Assembly (NCBI GenBank): GCA_029881675.1
Contig: JAOUMD010000012.1
Location: 1 to 33,894, forward strand
From: Minisyncoccota bacterium
Lineage (GTDB): Bacteria; Patescibacteriota; Microgenomatia; UBA1400; PJMF01
Length of the DNA stretch: 33,894 nucleotides
Direction of reading: 5' to 3'
The notes under the pieces are model-generated. The model ran no database searches, had not been told where the DNA came from, and saw nothing but the letters and a program-made list of their open reading frames with translations. The position numbers were made by a program, and so were the translations under genes. This document shows, one piece after another, positions 26,786-33,894 of the stretch (its first letter is position 1; every line of letters begins with the position of its first letter).

Positions 26786-27571
26786 ATGAAAGTTATCAAT
26801 TCAAAAAACACTTGGTATTTAATTTTTGGAATATTATTTATCCTAGTTATTACCTTGGTTGTCTTTAACTTAATCTTCAAAAGAACTGAAAATAGATTGA
26901 AAAGTACTTCCCCAGATCAAAGAGAAACTTTGATTACTCAAAAGGATGAAAGTAAATCTGGGATAACCTATATAAAAGCTTCACCCAAGCCAACTGCAAA
27001 ACCTTCAGCAAAACCATTGTTTGCCCTATTTAATACTTCACCAAAACCGACTCCTAGCCCTTCCCCTACTCCAAATATTAAAGAACTTAAAGTTGAGCAA
27101 GATAGTGTCACTGCTTCTGTAACAATTGATCAAAAACCTACTAAAGGAGGTATGGTTGCTTCTAAGTCTGGAGACTTAGAATTAGTTGATGAAGATGGAG
27201 TTGTATATCTTTCTACAAAAAATCAAGATGGGAGTGAAGACTCTAGTGTAAAGAAAAACAGAATTGGTCTTTCAGAAATTATCAGTCCTCCACCAGGCTA
27301 TGCACAAGACCTTGGAGCATTTATTAATAAACTAGTCAGACTATCATTAGTATTTGCATCACTGTTAGTCTTTGTCCAACTGGTACTTGGAGGTATTCAA
27401 TGGCTCACTTCAGGTGGGGATAAAGGTAAAGTAGAAGAAGCAAGAAATAAAATTACTGCAGCGGTTGTTGGACTAATAATTGTAGCCTCATCATATGCAG
27501 TATTTACACTGGTTCTACAATCATTAGGTATTGGAGATATTAATGCACTTATAGAAAGTGCTTTCCCTTAA
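26786..27571 (+). CDS. Membrane-anchored pilin fusion: N-terminal TM + Pro-rich linker + T4SS pilin domain
   Basis: N-term TM WYLIFGILFILVITLVVFNLIF; linker SPKPTAKPSAKP...SPKPTPSPSPTP; C-term 'GGIQWLTSGGDKGKVEEARNKITAAVVGLIIVASSYAVFTLVLQ' near-identical to pilin 6. Confidence 0.82.
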   Translation: MKVINSKNTWYLIFGILFILVITLVVFNLIFKRTENRLKSTSPDQRETLITQKDESKSGITYIKASPKPTAKPSAKPLFALFNTSPKPTPSPSPTPNIKELKVEQDSVTASVTIDQKPTKGGMVASKSGDLELVDEDGVVYLSTKNQDGSEDSSVKKNRIGLSEIISPPPGYAQDLGAFINKLVRLSLVFASLLVFVQLVLGGIQWLTSGGDKGKVEEARNKITAAVVGLIIVASSYAVFTLVLQSLGIGDINALIESAFP

Positions 27572-27622
27572 TATTTATATTAGAACAATAGTTCAACTAA
27601 TTTGTTATAATTTAGAATAGAC

Positions 27623-28069
27623 ATGATAAAAAAATTCAAAAAATTTTCCCTAATCCTATTTACCTTTATAACTTTATTCCATAGTTTCAGCTATAACGTT
27701 CAGGCCCAAGAAGAGTGGGACTCTAGTACTCTTAATTGTACTGGAAGTGGTACAGGTATTGCGGATGCGAGTGATGTTGCAACCATCCAAGGTTTTGCCT
27801 GCTTAATTGGAAATGTCTTATCTGTTGCAATCACTTTAATAGGAATGTTAGCTCTTGTTATGTTTGTTATTGCTTCCTTTAGATACTTAACTTCTGGAGG
27901 TAACTCAAAGTCTACAGAACAAGCGAAAGGGACAATTACATATGCTGTAGCAGGGCTTGTTGTCGCCGTCTCAGCCTTTATCATTTTAAATTTAATCTCA
28001 AACTTTACCGGTATAGATGTCTCAACCTTTGTCATTCCAGATGCAGGTACATCTGTAGAGCCAATATAA
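27623..28069 (+). CDS. T4SS pilin-like protein 8
   Basis: Signal peptide; 'FACLIGNVLSVAITLIGMLALVMFVIASFRYLTSGGNSKSTEQAKGTITYAVAGLVVAVSAFIILNLI'. Confidence 0.8.
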   Translation: MIKKFKKFSLILFTFITLFHSFSYNVQAQEEWDSSTLNCTGSGTGIADASDVATIQGFACLIGNVLSVAITLIGMLALVMFVIASFRYLTSGGNSKSTEQAKGTITYAVAGLVVAVSAFIILNLISNFTGIDVSTFVIPDAGTSVEPI

Positions 28070-28112
28070 AATAGCAATTAAAAGAAAGTCTGATTTAGGT
28101 TACAATATAGAT

Positions 28113-29711
28113 ATGAAATTAAGGGTATTATTCCTATCCGCTATTCTTTCCTTTGGACTATTTTTTTCTTCGCTTTCAGTTAACCAAGCTAATGCAAGTT
28201 TTTTTGATGATCTCTTTACTACTATTAGAGAATGGGAAACAGCCCTTACTCCAGAATCAGGTGAAGAAGTTGTAGAACCTAATATTATTGATACAACTGG
28301 AACTCAATTCAAATCAAATCAAGTAAACCTCTTACATGCCGTTAGTAAAGGTGAGGAGAGTGCAATTAATGGAGCTGGTGATGCTCTTAGCTCTCTTTTC
28401 AAACATTCTCCTGCAAGTGGAGAAACCTATGTTGCAGATCTCTTACAAAATATGAAGATTGGTCCAGCCGAACCTGCCTATGCACAAGTTGGAGGACTTG
28501 GATTTGCTGCTTTAGAGCCTGTTTTATATGCATGGAAAGCATTCAGAAATATTGCCTACCTATTCTTTATTATCATCACTTTGATAATTGGTTTTATGAT
28601 TATGATGAGACAAAAGATTGGAAGCCAAGCTGCCGTTACAGCACAACAAGCTATCCCTCAAATTGTTATTGCTTTAATAACAGTTACCTTCTCTTATGCC
28701 ATAGCTGGCTTCATGATTGATATGATGTATGTTTTTATGTTCCTTCTGATTGGATTATTTCCTGATCAAACTGGAACTAATCCTATATCAAAAAACTTAA
28801 TACAAATTGGTTATGAAATGTTTACAAATGGAATTGGGACTGCATTTGATGCAGTACAAACTTTTGTCGCAGAACAAGTAGATAGTGAAGTAGTTGGTTT
28901 TATGACTGGATTAACTTTTTCTATTATCATTGCTATTGCCTATCTATTTGCAGTAATTCAGTTATTCTTTGAGTTACTTAAGACTTATATTGCCATTGTT
29001 GTCAGTATAGTGTTATCTCCTCTACTTCTCATGATGGGTGCCCTTCCTGGTAGAAGTGATGTTTTTGGAGGGTGGGTTAAGAGTCTTGTCGGTAATTTGA
29101 TTGCATATCCAGTTGTATTACTCTTAGTAATATTACAAAAGCTATTAACAGAAGGTTCTGCTGCACAGGGTGGATTCTTACCTCCATTCTTAATGGCTAG
29201 AGGTGAAAGTGGTGGTATTATTGCATTGATGGGCTTATCTATTATGTTAATTGCTAAAGACTTAGTAGTACAAGCAAAGAAATCTGTTAATCCAAAAGGT
29301 GGCGGTATCTTTGAACAATTTGGTACTGCACTTTCATCTGCTGTATCTAAGGGATGGAAAGGTGGAGAGCTTATTCCTGGTGTTGGTTTGACTGATACAA
29401 ATAAGATACCTGGTGTTGGTAAGTATATGGGTAGTGGTAAGAGTATTCTGCAGAGTGGGCTTACTGGACTTAGTGCTGGAGCTGGTGGTCTTGTTGGGGC
29501 TGGTAGGGGTATTAAAAGAATGGCAATTGATTCAGATACCAGAAAACAAGCTGGGCAAAGTATTATCAGAGGTGTTAGAGGTGGAGGTAGATTTACAGCT
29601 GATGTTATCGGATCTGAAGCATTTAAAACAAATCGAAGCGAAAGACAAAAAACTTCTGTACTTACAGATAGATCAAAAATAAAGACACTTCAAAGTAAAG
29701 AAGGTAAATAA
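28113..29711 (+). CDS. TrbL/VirB6-like polytopic membrane protein
   Basis: Signal peptide, several TMs, Gly-rich cytoplasmic-type C-tail; follows the pilin array; TACAAT 6 nt before ATG. Confidence 0.72.
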   Translation: MKLRVLFLSAILSFGLFFSSLSVNQANASFFDDLFTTIREWETALTPESGEEVVEPNIIDTTGTQFKSNQVNLLHAVSKGEESAINGAGDALSSLFKHSPASGETYVADLLQNMKIGPAEPAYAQVGGLGFAALEPVLYAWKAFRNIAYLFFIIITLIIGFMIMMRQKIGSQAAVTAQQAIPQIVIALITVTFSYAIAGFMIDMMYVFMFLLIGLFPDQTGTNPISKNLIQIGYEMFTNGIGTAFDAVQTFVAEQVDSEVVGFMTGLTFSIIIAIAYLFAVIQLFFELLKTYIAIVVSIVLSPLLLMMGALPGRSDVFGGWVKSLVGNLIAYPVVLLLVILQKLLTEGSAAQGGFLPPFLMARGESGGIIALMGLSIMLIAKDLVVQAKKSVNPKGGGIFEQFGTALSSAVSKGWKGGELIPGVGLTDTNKIPGVGKYMGSGKSILQSGLTGLSAGAGGLVGAGRGIKRMAIDSDTRKQAGQSIIRGVRGGGRFTADVIGSEAFKTNRSERQKTSVLTDRSKIKTLQSKEGK

Positions 29712-29855
29712 ATCTTTCTTTAATAAACTTCTATTATATTTGACAAATTGAAAACATAATTAATACTTATCTTTATTACTGTTTACAAAATATAAATTAA
29801 GTTGAAAAAAAATATTTATATATTAATGTATCTTCTATAAAAATTAAATTAAGCT

Positions 29856-32800
29856 TTAATCGCCTTTGGCTTGTTTATCTTCAGCTTCTTTGACTGCCTT
29901 ACTTTCTGTATTCAATAAACCTGCATTTGTTAACACCGCGAAGTTTGGATCAGCAAAACCAACTTTGTTATAGCGTTGAAGTGCTTGGTAATATTTAGTT
30001 CTATTAATCTCAGTAAACCAATCTCTCTGCTCAATTCCTCCAGAATATATTGTTCCTTTTGCTCTACCAATTGGAGTATTAGGATTATGACCTTTTTTTA
30101 ATCCTAACCAGAAATTATTTAGTGCTTCGCCAATAGATTGAGCAGGCGATTCAATTGGTGCAACAGTCAAAAGAGCATCTCTAAGAGAGCCTCTTTTGTG
30201 GCTACCATCAGGTTGAGGAATAATAAATAATTCTTTACTACCAACTCCAATTTGACCAGAATCATATATATATGTTTCTATAGCATCAATTAAATTTCTT
30301 ATGACTTTATCCTTTCCAATCAAACCATCAAACCATCCTTCTTCAGGCCCATCAAAAACATCATCGTGCTTTTCACGATATGTATAAATCATTGCCTTAA
30401 TTCTCATATCTAATAGTTCATAAAAATATACCCAATCAACCATATTAGCTGATGTCTTTAGAGGTGAAGTCGCTGAAAATAACTTGGTCAGATCTTCATG
30501 AATAAGCAGGACATCTCCTACAACATCTCCAGTTAATTTTGGAACAGGAGCATTAAATTTATCATAAGTCTCTTTATATGCATCGTGAACTGATAATTGA
30601 GTTTTATGAACTTGGTCACCTCTTGATGCAGCAATCCCTGCTTCAGCCATATCCTCATCACTTAAGTCTAATGCATCATATGGGTTATCTTTTTCATCTA
30701 AATTTGCTCCATACTCTGCCAAGAAATGTCTTGGTGGAGCAATTAAATGTTGTAAAAATTGACCATTTGTTGGATTTGTTGGTTTTCTTTGAAGATGAGT
30801 TGCTGCTTGATCATCAGTTCTTTCAGCTACAAAATGTCCATAAAGCCTTGCTTCTGACTTATTAGGAATTAATATTTTCTTACCTGATGCATCTATCACT
30901 TCACTTCCAGAATATGAAACAAAACTTGATCCAAGTAAATCTCTCTTCAGTCTTGAGATATTAACTGAAATTAATATTTTTCTAAATCTTAAAAATTTTC
31001 CTAATTTTGATGCATGTTCTTTTAGTTGAGCCTCAGTTAATTCTCTAATTGCTTGTAATCCTCTAATATCTTTATTTCCATCAATATTTGTTATCTCTTC
31101 CTCAAATTCTGCTTGAGATTTTATTTTAAATAGTTTTCGAAGATCGGGATCAGTAATCATTAAGCTCATTAATCCTGTGGAAATAGCTCCACTTACAAAG
31201 AAACTATTTGGGACATCTCCTCCAGCTACAATATATGGTATTTCTAGGATATTCTCCTTACATTTATTTAGTTCTTTTGCTAGTGGGAAGCATTCAGCCA
31301 TCCTGCCCATATTAGGTGCTGAATAAGGTGAGTTCCCCACAGGCCAATATTTTGATGTAAATATTTGTTCTCTTGTTGCAGACAAACCATTTAAATCTAC
31401 TGCTATAGCTATTGCTTGATCTAACTCTTTTCCTGTAATAACTTTTTTCTTATCCAAAGTTATCTCTGTTTTAACTCCTGGTACTTCTTTCCTATCCTCG
31501 CCATATGTATATACAACTTCACCATTAAGGTGTGTTCTCCTGACTCCTGGGATACATGCGAAATCTCTCAATAACCTGGCTTTCATAGCTTTGGTTTTCT
31601 TACCACCCTCATCACTCATCCACTTGGCTCTACCAAATGAGAAATATCCTCTTTCAGTAACATCTTGACCTAGAGTATCTTCAAACTTTTTATATAATGA
31701 AGAATCTAGTTCTTCAGGAGTTCTTCCATGTTTTTTTGCAAGATAATCTTTATTTCCACTAATCTCTAAAACATTTCCTTCTGAATCTTTAACAACATAC
31801 ATTGCACCATACTTATCTTCTAAAATTGCTTTAGGGTGTTTTCCAGCTAATTCAGTTCTATCATAACTTTCCCCCAAAAATTTACCATTATGATCTCTAG
31901 CAACCCATAGTGTTCCCCACTTATCTTCAACAGACATACCAGGATACTTTGACTCTAATAGATCTTTATCAGCTCCTTCTTCTAAAATTTTTCCGGATTC
32001 ATCTCTTACAACCCACATCCTTTTTTTTCCAATCATTATGGGATTGCCATCCTTATCAACCTTATCCTCATATTGTACAAATCCATCGTTCATTTCATCA
32101 TAATAAAGAGTCATTGCCTGATCTAGTGCTCTAATTACTCTGTAATGAGGATGTGAATGCTTTTCCCTATTTCTTGCCCCATCTCTATTTAGTCTAATAT
32201 TAGAACCTGTAAAATAGTCCACAATAAATCTTCCAAATTTGGGAATTGTCTCTTTAAAAGCAGCTTCAAAATTAATAGATACAATAGAGGACTCTCCATT
32301 CATATGTGCTTGATCTGCTAGAGCCAAACGGTTATAAATTAATTGATAGTATTCTCCAAGGACATCACCTTCTTTCTTTCCATGCATCACCCCTGCTTTA
32401 TCAACACTATATCCACCTACACTTGATTCTCCTAAAAAGGTCATTAACGAAGTAAATTTTCTACTCTCTAAAGTACCCTTAAAATATGCTCTTTCATCAA
32501 ACTTAGAAATTGCATCTTCCATCTCCAAAATAGTTCTTCTAACTACTTCATTAAAACCTTTTTTGTCTGTTGGATTAATATCCCAAATTCTTTTCCATTC
32601 AGCCGCATATTTATTCTTATCATCAGTATCAGGTTTCACAAATTCAAAACGAGAATCTAATTTCTTCTCTACTTCGTAGTTAACAATACTAGTTCTCTTT
32701 TTTGTTAACTCATAAACTTCGTTAACTAATTCTAGATACCTCTTAATTTTTTCTTTTGCTCTTACTGGCAAGTCAAATGTCTTATCTAAAATATCCAGTC

Positions 32801-33278
32801 TATATTGTTCATCAAATGTTTTACTTGCTCTATTTGAGATTACCTTAACATCATCTTGGTCTGTTATAGCTTGTTTCTGCTTGCCTTCCAAAAGATCTAA
32901 TAAATCTTTATAGCGATCTATATCTGCACTTTTGCTTGTAATATTAGATGATATTGCACTTTCTAATACATTAGCTAATGAAACTTTTGTTCTTAAAATA
33001 ACGCCATCTCTCATCACTTGATATCTCTTATTTGCCATATCATCTACAATACCAACGTCAGGTGGAATCTTTGATTTATCCCATGATACACCTACAATTA
33101 TTCCACTTTCTGCGATATCTCTAATTAAAACCGTTTCTAATTCAAGCCTTTTATCTTCTAACAAAAGCAAACTTTTTGAAACCGAAAATTGATCTGAAAG
33201 TTTTGTATCAACATCTTTAAAACGTTTTCCAAAGAGTTTATCCATCTCAGCTAGTGTTTGTGAAATCTCTTTAGACAT
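29856..33278 (-). CDS. Large (1140 aa) hypothetical protein with internal 36-aa repeats
   Basis: Long uninterrupted ORF; three tandem 36-aa repeats at aa 421-526; no family recognised. Start 7 nt after the stop of the upstream gene. Confidence 0.85.
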   Translation of the reverse strand: MSKEISQTLAEMDKLFGKRFKDVDTKLSDQFSVSKSLLLLEDKRLELETVLIRDIAESGIIVGVSWDKSKIPPDVGIVDDMANKRYQVMRDGVILRTKVSLANVLESAISSNITSKSADIDRYKDLLDLLEGKQKQAITDQDDVKVISNRASKTFDEQYRLDILDKTFDLPVRAKEKIKRYLELVNEVYELTKKRTSIVNYEVEKKLDSRFEFVKPDTDDKNKYAAEWKRIWDINPTDKKGFNEVVRRTILEMEDAISKFDERAYFKGTLESRKFTSLMTFLGESSVGGYSVDKAGVMHGKKEGDVLGEYYQLIYNRLALADQAHMNGESSIVSINFEAAFKETIPKFGRFIVDYFTGSNIRLNRDGARNREKHSHPHYRVIRALDQAMTLYYDEMNDGFVQYEDKVDKDGNPIMIGKKRMWVVRDESGKILEEGADKDLLESKYPGMSVEDKWGTLWVARDHNGKFLGESYDRTELAGKHPKAILEDKYGAMYVVKDSEGNVLEISGNKDYLAKKHGRTPEELDSSLYKKFEDTLGQDVTERGYFSFGRAKWMSDEGGKKTKAMKARLLRDFACIPGVRRTHLNGEVVYTYGEDRKEVPGVKTEITLDKKKVITGKELDQAIAIAVDLNGLSATREQIFTSKYWPVGNSPYSAPNMGRMAECFPLAKELNKCKENILEIPYIVAGGDVPNSFFVSGAISTGLMSLMITDPDLRKLFKIKSQAEFEEEITNIDGNKDIRGLQAIRELTEAQLKEHASKLGKFLRFRKILISVNISRLKRDLLGSSFVSYSGSEVIDASGKKILIPNKSEARLYGHFVAERTDDQAATHLQRKPTNPTNGQFLQHLIAPPRHFLAEYGANLDEKDNPYDALDLSDEDMAEAGIAASRGDQVHKTQLSVHDAYKETYDKFNAPVPKLTGDVVGDVLLIHEDLTKLFSATSPLKTSANMVDWVYFYELLDMRIKAMIYTYREKHDDVFDGPEEGWFDGLIGKDKVIRNLIDAIETYIYDSGQIGVGSKELFIIPQPDGSHKRGSLRDALLTVAPIESPAQSIGEALNNFWLGLKKGHNPNTPIGRAKGTIYSGGIEQRDWFTEINRTKYYQALQRYNKVGFADPNFAVLTNAGLLNTESKAVKEAEDKQAKGD

Positions 33279-33285
33279 ATATCTT

Positions 33286-33894
33286 TTAATTTCCCAATTT
33301 CATTACTGTTGATTGACCCTCAGATTCTCCAATTTTTGATCCAAGAATACTCTTCAGTTTTTTCTTAGTCTCATCTAACTTATCAGTAATAATTTGAACC
33401 ATTTCTGTAATCATGTATGCATATTCTCCATCTTTTGTTACCTCTGCTTCTTCAAGCTGCTCAGCTGTCATCTCAGATATTTCTTCATTTGTTAAGCCTG
33501 CATTATCACCAATCATATATTTAGGTAATTCTTTATCAACTTTTTCTCTTAATTTTTCATCTAATACAGCAAATGTTGCTGCATTTTCAATAACTACACC
33601 TAAATTAGCATCATCAATATCACTCAATCTTGGATCTTTAATTCTCTTTAACTTTGCTAAAATAGCCAAGTAATATATAACCTCTCTTTCAGTTCCTTCT
33701 TTTTCAAGTAATCTGGAAAAGTGCTCCCTATTGAAAATAATTTTATCTGCTGGTTCTTCCTCTACAACTGGTTCTTCCTCTACAACTGGTTCTTCCTCTA
33801 CAACTGGTTCTTCCTCTACAACTGGTTCTTCCTCTACAACTGGTTCTTCCTCTACAACTGGTTCTTCCTCTACAACTGGTTCTTCCTCTACAAC
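33286..33894 (-). CDS. Hypothetical protein with (VVEEEP)n tract, N-terminus beyond window edge
   Basis: Frame of the 33669 ORF is open upstream to 33894: (VVEEEP)x8-ADKIIFNREHFSRLLEKEGTEREVIYYLAILAKLKRIKDPRLSD... The TTG at 33669 is not the true start. Confidence 0.8.
   Translation of the reverse strand, partial: VVEEEPVVEEEPVVEEEPVVEEEPVVEEEPVVEEEPVVEEEPVVEEEPADKIIFNREHFSRLLEKEGTEREVIYYLAILAKLKRIKDPRLSDIDDANLGVVIENAATFAVLDEKLREKVDKELPKYMIGDNAGLTNEEISEMTAEQLEEAEVTKDGEYAYMITEMVQIITDKLDETKKKLKSILGSKIGESEGQSTVMKLGN
33751..33894 (-). repeat. Perfect tandem repeat, 18-bp unit x 8, reaching the window edge
   Basis: + strand TGGTTCTTCCTCTACAAC repeated eight times without mismatch (33751-33894); encodes VVEEEP on the minus strand. 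Confidence 0.97.

Noticed and set aside
29413-29682. + strand 89-aa ORF overlapping the TrbL-like gene in another frame
   Set aside because: Val/Leu/Gly-rich composition is an out-of-frame reading of the Gly-rich C-terminal tail; no independent start signal.
29790-29821. ATATAAAT...ATTTATAT inverted repeat between convergent genes as a bidirectional terminator
   Set aside because: All A/T arms in an AT-rich region; no GC core, chance is likely.
33413-33673. + strand 86-aa ORF
   Set aside because: Antisense to the VVEEEP protein; Ser-rich complement of an acidic protein.
33751-33894. Possible CRISPR array
   Set aside because: Contiguous identical 18-bp units with no spacers; in-frame coding repeat.
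1-33894. UGA recoding (as in Gracilibacteria/Absconditabacteria)
   Set aside because: TGA serves as a genuine stop (e.g. 24986-24988 and the end of the PilO-like gene) and no in-frame TGA interrupts conserved proteins; standard bacterial code fits.

Overview
AT-rich bacterial window that looks like a Patescibacteria/CPR genome. This lineage call is inferred from gene content and T4SS_pilin-type genes; no search was run. Left to right it contains: an edge-truncated FN3-like surface protein; PilP-like, PilO-like and PilN-like type IV pilus assembly genes next to murJ; a divergent giant Cys-rich secreted protein with a C-terminal lysozyme/SLT-like domain; a DHH-like protein lacking its catalytic motifs; smpB; a PP2C-like/TM/propeller-like protein; a bacterial PH-domain membrane protein; lepA; rpsT; a LiaI-like membrane protein with a histone-like Lys tail; cmk; a PBP1A - GH18 - PBP1A cell-wall cluster; a P-loop kinase-like protein lacking the Walker A lysine; a CPBP-like membrane protein; a DUF5667-like protein; an array of eight T4SS-pilin paralogs ending in a TrbL/VirB6-like polytopic protein; and, on the opposite strand, a 1140-aa orphan preceded by a protein with a perfect (VVEEEP)n tract running off the window edge. 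The strongest signals not explained by gene annotation are: (1) a recurrent arrangement with a -10 hexamer 6-9 nt before the start codon of operon-leading genes, suggesting widespread leaderless transcription and requiring several start-codon corrections; (2) the eight-member pilin array, where one gene looks like a separately expressed major pilin and its neighbour is a membrane-anchored fusion of nearly the same pilin domain; (3) an AT-hook in the cytoplasmic tail of a peptidoglycan synthase; (4) three degenerate enzymes (kinase-like, DHH-like, CPBP-like); (5) two orphan repeat proteins.
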